A stretch of 64,000 nucleotides of DNA, taken from assembly GCF_000194135.1 (NCBI RefSeq), contig NC_015318.1, positions 882,501-946,500 on the forward strand, given 5' to 3'. This DNA is from Hippea maritima DSM 10411. GTDB taxonomy: Bacteria > Campylobacterota_A > Desulfurellia > Desulfurellales > Hippeaceae. Positions 53,627 through 62,219 of this stretch are shown here, one piece after another. The number at the start of each line of letters is the position of its first letter. The first letter of the stretch is position 1. The notes under the pieces are model-generated. The model did no database searches and had not been told where the DNA came from. It saw only the letters and a list, made by a program, of their open reading frames with translations. A program made the position numbers and the translations under genes.

Positions 53627-56047
53627 ATGAGAAATTTTAGAGAAGAGCTTGGCAGAAAGATTTTAATACTTGACGGTGCTATGGGCACCCAGCTTCAAGA
53701 GAAAGGTATCCTAAAAACAGGTTCCTGCCCTGACTACTTAAACGTAACGCATCCTAAAGAAATAGGTGAAATACACAAAACATACCTAGATGCTGGAGCA
53801 GATATAATAGTAACAAATACATTTGGAGCAAATCCAATCAAACTTGAAGAATTTAATCTACAAGATAAAGTTTACCAGATAAATTATGAAGCCGTAAGGA
53901 TCGCAAAAGAGGTTGTTAAAGATAAAGGATTTGTCTCGCTCTCCATAGGGCCTACCGGTAAATTTATAGAGCCTGTGGGTGAGGAAAACTTTGACTACAT
54001 AAAAGATATATTTAAAAAACAAGTCCGACCTGCCGTTGATGCAGACGTAGACTTATTCTCTTTAGAAACCTTCATGGATATAAAGGAATTAAAAGCAGCA
54101 ATAATAGCCATAAGAGAAATAACAGACAAACCAATAATAGCCATGATGACCTTCGCAGAAGATGGAAGAACTATCCTTGGGACATCCCCTGAGGTGTTTG
54201 CAAAAACTATAGAGCCCATGGAGGTGGATGTTATCGGTGCAAATTGCTCTGTTGGACCAGACTTGCTAAATGAATTTGTCAAGAAAATGGCACAAGTTAC
54301 AGATAAACCCCTAATAATACAACCAAACGCTGGCATACCAAGACTTGTGAATGGTAAAACCATATTTCCTGTGGGAGCCGAAGAGTTTGCAAGCTATGCA
54401 AATGATTTTAAAGAGTATGCTGCAATAGTTGCTGGTTGTTGTGGTACAGGACCAGAACATATAAAGCTTCTTGCTGAAAAGCTAAAAGGCAAACCGGTCA
54501 AAAAAAGAACGATACAAAAAGCCACCGTTTTAACAAGCAGAAGCCAAATGGTAGAGATTGGGTATTCAAGACCTGTTGTATTCATAGGCGAAAGACTAAA
54601 TCCAACAGGAAAGAAACACCTAAAAGAACAACTTAAGGAGGGCAAGACAGGCTTATATAGAAAAGAAGCGATAGAGCAGGTCGAACATGGAGCAATGGTG
54701 CTGGATATAAATGTAGGTGTTCCAATGATAGATGAGCCAACCACGATGAAAAAGTGTGTATTAGCCGTAGAAAGTGTGGTCTCTGTGCCTTTGGTTATAG
54801 ACTCGTCAAACATAGAGGCGTTAGAGGCTGGCCTAAAGGCTGCAGATGGAAAAGTGTTGATAAATTCCGTAAATGGCTCACAAGAAAGCATGGAGGCAAT
54901 TTTGCCGCTTGCTAAAAAATACGGTGCAGCTATTCTGGCGCTTCTACTTGATGAGACAGGCATTCCAGAGACAGCTGAAGATAGGCTTAAAATACTGGAT
55001 AAAATAGTCAAAAATGCCAAAGAACTTGGCATAAAAGAAGAAGATATAGTAGCCGATGCGTTGGCTTTAACTATAGGCAGCGACAAAAAACGTGCATTAG
55101 AGACCCTCCGTGCAATAAAACTCATCAAAGAAAAATACGGAATAACCACCATTTTGGGTTTAAGCAATGTATCATTTGGCTTACCCAACAGAAAACTTAT
55201 CAACTCATCCTTTATGGCAATGGCTATATACAACGGATTGGATAGCGCTATCGTTAACCCCTACGACGAACTCTTGTGGCAAATAAAATATGCAAGCGAT
55301 TTGATAGTTGACAGAGACAAAGATTCTTCAATTTATATAAATAACTCAAGCGACATAACTCTTAAAAACAAAACCACAGACAACGCAAAATTAGAACTCA
55401 TAAAATCCCCTTTTGATAAAGGGACACTGGAAGATAAACTGTTTATGTGCGTTATTGAAGGCAACGAAGAAGAGATAGAATTACTAACAAAACAAGCTCT
55501 AAAAAATAAAGAACCGTTGAAAATAAGTAACGAGATATTAATACCCGCTCTCGATGCGGTAGGCAAATTGTACGATAAAGGCATATATTTTCTACCACAG
55601 ATGATAAAATCGGCAAATGCAATGAAAAAAGCTTTTAATATACTGAAAGAGATAATAAAGAAAAAAGCAACAAAACAAAAAACAGGGAAAACCATAGTAA
55701 TGGCAACGGTGAAGGGAGACATTCACGATATAGGGAAAAATATCGTATCACTTCTGCTTGAGACAAACGGTTTTGAGGTTGTGGATTTAGGTAAAAATGT
55801 AGACGATGAAACGATTCTAAAGGCTATAGAAGAATATCACGCCGATGCGGTTGGTTTATCGGCATTAATGACAACTACCATGATAAACATGAAAAATGTA
55901 ATAGATGAGATAAAAATGAAAGGCTTAAACGTTAAGATAATGGTGGGTGGAGCCGCTGTTACCGAGGAATTTGCCAAAAAAATTGGTGCTGATATGTATG
56001 CAAAGGATGCAATAGAGGCGGTGAGGTTGGCGAAGGAAAATGTATAA
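53627..56047 (+). CDS. metH: Cobalamin-dependent methionine synthase, short form
   Basis: 806 residues. Homocysteine module (about 1-290) with zinc ligands Cys207 (GANCSVGP), Cys271 and Cys272 (AGCCGTGPEH); methyl-folate module (about 310-580; FIGERLNPTGKKHLKE, VLDINVGVP); cobalamin cap and Rossmann modules (about 600-806) with the B12-binding D-x-H-x2-G motif at Asp698-His700-Gly703. It stops there: the ~330-residue AdoMet-binding reactivation domain of E. coli MetH is absent, so a separate activator is needed. The end overlaps the response-regulator start by 8 bases. Confidence 0.96.
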   Translation: MRNFREELGRKILILDGAMGTQLQEKGILKTGSCPDYLNVTHPKEIGEIHKTYLDAGADIIVTNTFGANPIKLEEFNLQDKVYQINYEAVRIAKEVVKDKGFVSLSIGPTGKFIEPVGEENFDYIKDIFKKQVRPAVDADVDLFSLETFMDIKELKAAIIAIREITDKPIIAMMTFAEDGRTILGTSPEVFAKTIEPMEVDVIGANCSVGPDLLNEFVKKMAQVTDKPLIIQPNAGIPRLVNGKTIFPVGAEEFASYANDFKEYAAIVAGCCGTGPEHIKLLAEKLKGKPVKKRTIQKATVLTSRSQMVEIGYSRPVVFIGERLNPTGKKHLKEQLKEGKTGLYRKEAIEQVEHGAMVLDINVGVPMIDEPTTMKKCVLAVESVVSVPLVIDSSNIEALEAGLKAADGKVLINSVNGSQESMEAILPLAKKYGAAILALLLDETGIPETAEDRLKILDKIVKNAKELGIKEEDIVADALALTIGSDKKRALETLRAIKLIKEKYGITTILGLSNVSFGLPNRKLINSSFMAMAIYNGLDSAIVNPYDELLWQIKYASDLIVDRDKDSSIYINNSSDITLKNKTTDNAKLELIKSPFDKGTLEDKLFMCVIEGNEEEIELLTKQALKNKEPLKISNEILIPALDAVGKLYDKGIYFLPQMIKSANAMKKAFNILKEIIKKKATKQKTGKTIVMATVKGDIHDIGKNIVSLLLETNGFEVVDLGKNVDDETILKAIEEYHADAVGLSALMTTTMINMKNVIDEIKMKGLNVKIMVGGAAVTEEFAKKIGADMYAKDAIEAVRLAKENV

Positions 56048-57200
56048 GATTCTGGTTGTTGATGACGATGAACAAATGAGAGTTGCCTTAAAGGCTACGC
56101 TTGACCATTTAGGATACAATCCAACATTAGCAAAAGATGCAAAAGAGGCTTTGAAATTGTTAAAGAAAAACGAGTTTGATTTTATCTTAAGCGACCTCAA
56201 AATGCCTAAGATGGACGGTGTTGAGTTTTTAAAAGAGGTAAAAAATATAAAACCTCACATACCATTTGTTATGATAACAGCATTTGGGGACATAAAAACA
56301 GCTGTAGAAGCAATGAAGCTTGGGGCATTCGATTTTATATTAAAACCATTCTCCCAAGATGCTTTAAAAAAGATTATAGAGATGGCAATATCACATACAT
56401 CAATAAAACAATCAATACAAAAAAACCCTACACAACAAAAAGGTTTAGATCATTTTGTATTCAAAAGCAAATCCATGGAAAATATTATAACATTAGCCCA
56501 AAAGGTAGCCCAAACGGATGCAACAGTACTTCTAATTGGTGAGAGCGGCACAGGGAAAGAGGTGCTTGCACGATACATACACTCAATAAGCAGCAGAGCG
56601 AAAGGGAATTTTATAGCTGTAAATTGCGCCGCAATCCCTCAAAATCTACTGGAGAGCGAGATGTTTGGTTATGAAAAAGGAGCATTTAGCGGAGCTGCTA
56701 AATCCCACCCCGGCAAATTCGAACAAGCAAACAGGGGTACGATACTTCTTGATGAAATAAGCGAAATGCCACTTGAATTGCAGGCAAAACTATTAAGAGT
56801 AATTCAAGAAAAGACTATAGATAGAATTGGCTCAACAACACCTATAAAAGTTGATGTCAGAATCATATGTACAACAAATAGAGATATAGAAGAAGAGGTA
56901 AAAAACGGCAATTTTAGAGAAGATCTCTACTACCGCATTAGCGTATTCCCCATAAAAATACCACCTCTAAGGCAGAGAAAAGAGGAAATACCGGAGTTAA
57001 TAAACTTTTTTATAAGAAAATTCTCGAATCAGTTTAACAAAAATGTAATAGGTATTAAGGAAGATGCTATAGAAATCCTCATAAACTATCCCTGGCCCGG
57101 AAATATAAGGGAATTACAAAATGTAATTGAGAGAGCTGTGGTTCTTACTGAAAAGAATTACATCACCAAAGATGAGATTTTTTTACACAATTTGGGATAG
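56040..57200 (+). CDS. NtrC-family sigma54 activator without DNA-binding domain (FlgR-like)
   Basis: 386 residues. Receiver domain with acidic pocket (VVDDDEQ) and phospho-acceptor Asp52 (LSDLKMPKMDG). AAA+ domain: Walker A GESGTGKE (about 167-174), sigma54-contact loop GAFSGA (214-219, Ser for the usual Thr), Walker B ILLDEI. The chain ends right after the AAA+ lid (ITKDEIFLHNLG); there is no Fis-type HTH and none in another frame downstream. Helicobacter pylori FlgR has this architecture and controls sigma54 flagellar genes without binding DNA. No sensor kinase adjoins it. Confidence 0.88.
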   Translation: MYKILVVDDDEQMRVALKATLDHLGYNPTLAKDAKEALKLLKKNEFDFILSDLKMPKMDGVEFLKEVKNIKPHIPFVMITAFGDIKTAVEAMKLGAFDFILKPFSQDALKKIIEMAISHTSIKQSIQKNPTQQKGLDHFVFKSKSMENIITLAQKVAQTDATVLLIGESGTGKEVLARYIHSISSRAKGNFIAVNCAAIPQNLLESEMFGYEKGAFSGAAKSHPGKFEQANRGTILLDEISEMPLELQAKLLRVIQEKTIDRIGSTTPIKVDVRIICTTNRDIEEEVKNGNFREDLYYRISVFPIKIPPLRQRKEEIPELINFFIRKFSNQFNKNVIGIKEDAIEILINYPWPGNIRELQNVIERAVVLTEKNYITKDEIFLHNLG

Positions 57201-57226
57201 GGCAGGGTCAACCCCGCCCAAAAAAA

Positions 57227-57649
57227 TTAGCTTACTTTTACAATTTCCACGTCAAATATAAGGTCTTTGCCGGCCAAGGGATGGTTAAAATCTATTACGA
57301 CATTCTCCTCGTCAACCTCTACAATGGTTACAGGGATATTGCCGTTTTGCATTTGAGCTAATAACTGCATGCCAACCTTTGGCTCTATATTCTCCGGCAA
57401 TTGACTTCTTGGCACACTCTGGATAGCATTTGGATCTCTTTGACCGTAAGCATCATCAGCTTTTACTTTAACCGTTTTTTTCTGCCCTTCTTCCATGCCT
57501 TCTAATTCGGTCTCCAAAGCAGGAATAATGCTTCCCTCTCCAAATACAAAGCTCAATGGCTCCCTGTTTTCGCTTGAGTCAAAAATTGTACCATCCTCAA
57601 GCTTTCCGACATAGTGCATTTGCACTGTCTTACCAGTCTCAACCTTCAT
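57227..57649 (-). CDS. slyD: SlyD-like FKBP-type peptidyl-prolyl isomerase
   Basis: 140 residues from the ATG that follows GGAGG; a seven-codon longer frame lacks a site. FKBP motif VQMHYVGKLEDGTIFDSSENREPLSF, the IF (insert-in-flap) chaperone domain (about 70-120), and VVIDFNHPLAGKDLIFDVEI typical of SlyD. The His/Cys-rich metal tail of E. coli SlyD is absent. It assists proline isomerisation and folding. Confidence 0.92.
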   Translation of the reverse strand: MKVETGKTVQMHYVGKLEDGTIFDSSENREPLSFVFGEGSIIPALETELEGMEEGQKKTVKVKADDAYGQRDPNAIQSVPRSQLPENIEPKVGMQLLAQMQNGNIPVTIVEVDEENVVIDFNHPLAGKDLIFDVEIVKVS

Positions 57650-57681
57650 CAAAAATCCTCCAAAAAACATAAAAGTTTGGA

Positions 57682-57710
57682 ATTATCTCATAAAAGTAGG
57701 TAAAAAGCAA
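57682..57710 (-). promoter_or_regulatory. Predicted promoter for slyD
   Basis: Minus strand TTGCTT (57705-57710), 17-base spacer, GATAAT (57682-57687), about 33 bases upstream of the slyD start. Confidence 0.5.
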
Positions 57711-57726
57711 GAAAAAATTAAACTTG

Positions 57727-57754
57727 TTGATTTAATGAATTAATAAATTATAAT
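57727..57754 (+). promoter_or_regulatory. Predicted promoter for VKOR gene
   Basis: Plus strand TTGATT (57727-57732), 16-base spacer, perfect TATAAT (57749-57754) in a very AT-rich region about 75 bases before the start. AT-richness makes chance matches likely. Confidence 0.4.
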
Positions 57755-57829
57755 ATTATATGAATTACTAACTTTACTAAAAATTTTAGCAAAGGGAATT
57801 TAGAAAACAAAGGATAAGGTATAAAAACA

Positions 57830-58624
57830 ATGGCTTCAATGAAAAACTTATTCAAAGGAATAGTAGCGGCAGGACTTTTAACTACAATAATTGAAATATC
57901 TCTAAGAATATTCACAAACTCTTCTATTTGCCACTCTCAAGGTTGTGCACTTGTGGCAAAACACGTTAGATATGGTGAAATTAGCATACTAATTATTGGA
58001 TGCATATTCTTTTTTGTATTGCTTGTTTCATCATCTATAGAGGAGAAAAATCCAAAAATTAGTAACATTATAGACCTAATGCTAAATGCAGCCCTTGCAG
58101 CTGAGGGTTTCCTTGTTGGATATCAACTCTTCAGAATCCATAAGATATGTTATTTTTGTTTTGGCATTTTTATAACAATAGTTATTCTCTCACTCTTAAG
58201 GCTAACTCAAAAAAAGCCACAAATATGGGCAGGTTTTGCCTCATTTCTTATAGTATTAGGTTTGACCTGGATGATTCTCCCATCGCAACAAATAGAAACC
58301 ATTCCGCTAAGAAACAAGGCTCTACTATATTCAAATAGTTGCCCTCACTGTGAAAAAATCATAAAAGAAATTCAACAAAAAAACATGAAAGTAAAATTCC
58401 TACCCATTGAAAAATATGCAATTATTCTAAAAAGCCTAGGTATTGATAAAATACCTGTACTCATAGTAAAAAAGAAAACTAAACTTGAGATGATAATCGG
58501 AGATAAAGAGATAGAGAACTACTTAAAGCTAAACACCAAAAAGGAGAAAAATAACTACCAAACTCCCTTTAATTACACTTTACCATCAGAAAACGCCTGC
58601 ACTATAGACAAAGAGTGTAAATAA
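57830..58624 (+). CDS. VKOR-thioredoxin fusion, disulfide-forming membrane enzyme
   Basis: 264 residues. Four to five membrane helices form a VKOR domain: loop pair ICHSQGC, and the active Cys-x2-Cys in KICYFCFG. A C-terminal thioredoxin/glutaredoxin-like domain (about 160-230) carries Cys-Pro-His-Cys in NSCPHCEKII and a cis-Pro region DKIPVLIV. Bacterial VKOR takes the place of DsbB, passing electrons to quinone; the fused Trx domain acts like DsbA. Two further Cys lie near the C-terminus. The start could be ATG at codon 1 or 4. Confidence 0.88.
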   Translation: MASMKNLFKGIVAAGLLTTIIEISLRIFTNSSICHSQGCALVAKHVRYGEISILIIGCIFFFVLLVSSSIEEKNPKISNIIDLMLNAALAAEGFLVGYQLFRIHKICYFCFGIFITIVILSLLRLTQKKPQIWAGFASFLIVLGLTWMILPSQQIETIPLRNKALLYSNSCPHCEKIIKEIQQKNMKVKFLPIEKYAIILKSLGIDKIPVLIVKKKTKLEMIIGDKEIENYLKLNTKKEKNNYQTPFNYTLPSENACTIDKECK

Positions 58625-58627
58625 TCC

Positions 58628-58656
58628 TTGACGCAGAATTTATTAGGCAATATTAT
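58628..58656 (+). promoter_or_regulatory. Sigma-70 promoter for the GT35 (phosphorylase-like) gene
   Basis: TTGACG (58628-58633), 17-base spacer, TATTAT (58651-58656), followed by a GGAGG ribosome site at 58672-58676 and ATG. A strong candidate. Confidence 0.7.
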
Positions 58657-58683
58657 TTATAGAATAAAAATGGAGGTTAACAA

Positions 58684-60387
58684 ATGAACAATCTGTTCCT
58701 TTACATGATAGATGAAAAATATTCTACAAGGGTTGCATATTTTTCTATGGAATTTGCAATTGATCAGGCACTAAAAACATACTCCGGAGGCTTGGGCTTC
58801 TTAGCAGGCTCCCATATGAGAAGTGCCAACCATAAAAAGCAAGCAACAATAGGCGTAGGAATGCTTTGGAGCTTCGGTTATTATGATCAAACCAGAAATG
58901 AAGATAATACAATGAAAGTCGAGTTTAGAAGAAAATTCTACTATTTCATAGAAGATACAGGCACGAGAGTAAAGGTCAATATAAGCGGAAAACCCATTAC
59001 CGTGAAAGCCTATCTCCTCCCAGGAAATATATTCGAAACAGCTCCTATACTTTTGCTTACAACCGATACATTAGAAAACGACTTTCTATCAAGAACAATA
59101 AGCTATAAGCTTTACGATGCAAATGAGCAAACACGAATAGCCCAAGAAATTATTTTGGGTATAGGCGGGGTTAGGGTTTTAAAGAAACTCGGTATAGATA
59201 TAGATGTATACCATTTAAATGAAGGCCATGCTCTACCTCTGGCTTTCGAGTTAATGAAAGACTATCCTGATTTAGAAGAACTAAAAAAACACATAGTCTT
59301 CACAACCCACACGCCAGAAAAGGCAGGTAATGAAGAACATGATATAAATCTTCTAAGCGATATGGGGTTTTTTGGCGAGTTGGATGCTAAACACATTCAA
59401 AACAAACTCAACTACCACGACAAAAACTTCTCCTTAACCGTAGCAGCATTGAAGCTTTCAAAGAGAGCAAATGCAGTATCAAAAATACACCACGGAGTTT
59501 CTAATAAAATGTGGTCATTTATTAAGGACAGATGTGAGATAGTTAGCATAACAAATGCCCAAAACATGCACTACTGGGCAGATAAACACCTACTTACATA
59601 CCTCCAAGAACATGAAGACTACCAACTAATAGCATACAAAAAACATCTAAAGCATGTTCTTTTTGAGGAGGTGGCAGACCAGACAGGTAAGATATTCGAC
59701 CCTAACACCCTAACCCTTGTATGGGCACGCAGATTTGTTGAATACAAACGGCCATGGCTTTTGATATACGACATGGAGAGATTTAGAAAACTTGTAAACA
59801 GCAAGGATTATCCTATTCAGATAATCTGGGCAGGCAAACCCCATCCAAATGATTACAGGGGTATAAGCATGTTCAACGAGATAGTTATGATGAGTAAAGA
59901 GTTCAAAAATGTTGCCGTCCTTACAGGGTATGAGCTAAAACTGTCAAAACTCTTAAAACAGGGTGCCGATATCTGGTTAAATACACCAAGGTGGGGTAGG
60001 GAAGCCAGTGGAACAAGTGGAATGACAGCTGCAGCAAATGCCGCTATTCACTTTTCTGTGGACGATGGTTGGCATGCTGAGTTTCAAAAAGATGGAATAA
60101 ACTGCTTTACCATATTCCATGCAGATCCAAAACTACCTATAGCAGAGCAAGATAGGCAGGACTACTTAAGTATGATGGAAAAATTGGAAAATATTATTCT
60201 ACCCATGTATTACAACGACGAAAAGCAGTGGATTAGTATAGTAAAAACTAGCATGACAGATGTTATGGCATACTTCGATTCATCAAGAATGGTGGATGAA
60301 TACTATGAGAAGCTCTATAAGTTTGGGTTAGATTCTGACACAAAAAATGAAACGCTCAAAGGTAGCAAATCCACAGATATGAAGTAA
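58684..60387 (+). CDS. GT35 alpha-glucan phosphorylase family protein lacking the PLP lysine
   Basis: 567 residues, the short GT35 type (no N-terminal regulatory extension). Family landmarks: YFSMEFAI, YSGGLGFLAGSH, LNEGHALPLAFEL, FTTHTPEKAGNEEHD, VSKIHHGVSNKMW, and WARRFVEYKRPW, which in phosphorylases contacts phosphate. The PLP-binding signature normally reads GTxxMK; here it is EASGTSGMTAAANA, with Thr448 (ACA) where the Schiff-base lysine should be. Without it the enzyme should not hold PLP as phosphorylases do, so phosphorolysis is doubtful and a glycosyltransferase role possible. Its 3' end overlaps glgB by 73 bases. Confidence 0.85.
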   Translation: MNNLFLYMIDEKYSTRVAYFSMEFAIDQALKTYSGGLGFLAGSHMRSANHKKQATIGVGMLWSFGYYDQTRNEDNTMKVEFRRKFYYFIEDTGTRVKVNISGKPITVKAYLLPGNIFETAPILLLTTDTLENDFLSRTISYKLYDANEQTRIAQEIILGIGGVRVLKKLGIDIDVYHLNEGHALPLAFELMKDYPDLEELKKHIVFTTHTPEKAGNEEHDINLLSDMGFFGELDAKHIQNKLNYHDKNFSLTVAALKLSKRANAVSKIHHGVSNKMWSFIKDRCEIVSITNAQNMHYWADKHLLTYLQEHEDYQLIAYKKHLKHVLFEEVADQTGKIFDPNTLTLVWARRFVEYKRPWLLIYDMERFRKLVNSKDYPIQIIWAGKPHPNDYRGISMFNEIVMMSKEFKNVAVLTGYELKLSKLLKQGADIWLNTPRWGREASGTSGMTAAANAAIHFSVDDGWHAEFQKDGINCFTIFHADPKLPIAEQDRQDYLSMMEKLENIILPMYYNDEKQWISIVKTSMTDVMAYFDSSRMVDEYYEKLYKFGLDSDTKNETLKGSKSTDMK

Positions 60388-62219
60388 TTAAAATTAGAAC
60401 AATCGCTGCAGAGTTGAGCTTTGTAATGCATAGGTCTTTTTTTACCCAAACCGTTATATTTTTCATCTTGACTGTTAAATATCTCAACCCACTCACCACC
60501 AAAGGGCAACCTTAAGGGATAATTATTCCATACCCTCCCCGAAAAATTACCAATTACAGCAACGATTTGCTCGTTTTTGTCAGCTTTTCTTAAAAAAGCT
60601 ATAATGTTTTGAGGGGCGTTGTTTACATCAATCCATTCAAAACCCTTATTCTCGTTATCGTATTTCCAAAAAGCTGGGTTGTTTTTATAGATAGCATTCA
60701 AATCCTTTATTAGGTTTTGAACCCCTTTGTGGTGTGGATAGTCAAGCAGATGCCAATCCAAACTTCGGGCATAGTCCCACTCGCTAAACTGGGCAAACTC
60801 ACCACCCATAAATAACAGTTTTTTGCCTGGATGGGACATCATATAGGCAAACAGTGCCCTTAGGTTTGCAAACTTTTCATCATACCCGCCAGGCATTTTA
60901 TTAACTAAAGAGCCCTTCATATGAACCACTTCATCATGGCTTAAAGGCAGTATGAAATTTTCACTGAAGGCATACCAAATACTAAAGGTTAACTCATTGT
61001 GGTGATGTTGCCTAAATAGAGGATCGGTTTTGAAATACTTCAATGTATCATGCATCCATCCCATATTCCATTTAAAACCAAAACCCAGACCGCCCTCATG
61101 TACTGGCCAGCTAACCTTAGGAAAAGATGTTGACTCCTCAGCTATACTCATAACCCCATCAAACATAGAATAGACCGTTTTATTTAGCTGTTTTAGAAAG
61201 TCTATGGCTTCAAGGTTTTCCCTGCCACCGTATTTATTAGGTATCCATTCCCCGTCTTTTCTTGCAAAATCCCTGTATAGCATGCTTGCAACGCCATCAA
61301 CCCTTAACCCATCTATATGATATTTTTCAAGCCAAAATACTGCACTACTTATAAGGAATTCTCTAACCTCATTACGTCCGTAGTTGAATATGGCGCTTCT
61401 CCACTGTGGATGATAACCAAGCCTTGGGTCTTTATGCTCATAAAGGCAAGTTCCATCAAAATTCAACAACCCATGTCCGTCGGTAGCAAAATGTGATGGA
61501 ACCCAATCCAAAATTACACCTACACCCCCCTGATGCATAATATCAACAAATTCCATAAAATCTTGAGGAGTACCGTACCGTGATGTAGGAGCGAAATAGC
61601 CTATGGTTTGATATCCCCATGAGCCGTCAAAGGGGTGTTCCGTTATAGGCAGAAGTTCAATATGGGTAAAACCCATATCCTTAACATAACATAAAAGCTT
61701 ATCTGCCAGCTCTTTATATGTGAGCCACCTGTTATTTTCTTCAACCTTGCGCATAAAAGAGCCTAAATGAACCTCATATATCGAAATTGGAGAATCAAAT
61801 CTATTTTTTGATGCTCTATTTTTCATCCACTCACTATCATGCCAAACATACTCAAGGCTCCAGACAACGGAGGCAGATTTTGGTGGTGTTTCATAGTAGA
61901 AGGCTACAGGGTCGGCTTTTAGAAACTCACCACCAAATTTAGAAGCTATATAAAACTTATAGGTTTGCCCTTTCTTTACACCACTTACAAAACCCTCCCA
62001 TATTCCAGAGCCGTCATCCCTTAAAACAAGTGGATCTTTATCTTTATTGTAGCCATTAAAATCCCCTACAACACTTACATATTTAGCATTTGGAGCCCAT
62101 ACGGCAAAATATGCACCATTTTTAAACAAGTGACATCCCAATTTTTCGTATATCTTGGTATGCGTTCCCTCTTTAAATAAATACACATCGTAATCGCTAA
62201 GCAATGATAGGCTATCCAT
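60315..62219 (-). CDS. glgB: 1,4-alpha-glucan branching enzyme
   Basis: 634 residues. CBM48 N-terminal domain (YFAVWAPNAKYVSVVGDFNGY), GH13 barrel with the nucleophile Asp in DGLRVDGVASMLY, acid Glu in SIAEEST, and the third Asp in LPLSHDEVVHMKGSL; C-terminal beta domain ends in the usual LLPLSV strand. Creates alpha-1,6 branches in glycogen. ATG overlaps the glgA stop. The 3' end runs 73 bases into the convergent GT35 gene. Confidence 0.96.
   Translation of the reverse strand: MDSLSLLSDYDVYLFKEGTHTKIYEKLGCHLFKNGAYFAVWAPNAKYVSVVGDFNGYNKDKDPLVLRDDGSGIWEGFVSGVKKGQTYKFYIASKFGGEFLKADPVAFYYETPPKSASVVWSLEYVWHDSEWMKNRASKNRFDSPISIYEVHLGSFMRKVEENNRWLTYKELADKLLCYVKDMGFTHIELLPITEHPFDGSWGYQTIGYFAPTSRYGTPQDFMEFVDIMHQGGVGVILDWVPSHFATDGHGLLNFDGTCLYEHKDPRLGYHPQWRSAIFNYGRNEVREFLISSAVFWLEKYHIDGLRVDGVASMLYRDFARKDGEWIPNKYGGRENLEAIDFLKQLNKTVYSMFDGVMSIAEESTSFPKVSWPVHEGGLGFGFKWNMGWMHDTLKYFKTDPLFRQHHHNELTFSIWYAFSENFILPLSHDEVVHMKGSLVNKMPGGYDEKFANLRALFAYMMSHPGKKLLFMGGEFAQFSEWDYARSLDWHLLDYPHHKGVQNLIKDLNAIYKNNPAFWKYDNENKGFEWIDVNNAPQNIIAFLRKADKNEQIVAVIGNFSGRVWNNYPLRLPFGGEWVEIFNSQDEKYNGLGKKRPMHYKAQLCSDCSNFNYFISVDLLPLSVSFFVSESNPNL

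Noticed and set aside
54394-55233. Long minus-strand open frame (279 codons) inside metH
   Set aside because: Lies antisense to the conserved methyl-folate region of metH, has no ribosome site and a Ser/Phe-rich shadow composition.
57200-57220. GGGC-A-GGG/CCC-C-GCCC hairpin after the NtrC-like gene, as a terminator
   Set aside because: The run beside it is A on the plus strand, and on the minus strand the T-run comes before the hairpin, so it lacks terminator form in either direction. It also has a mismatch in the stem.
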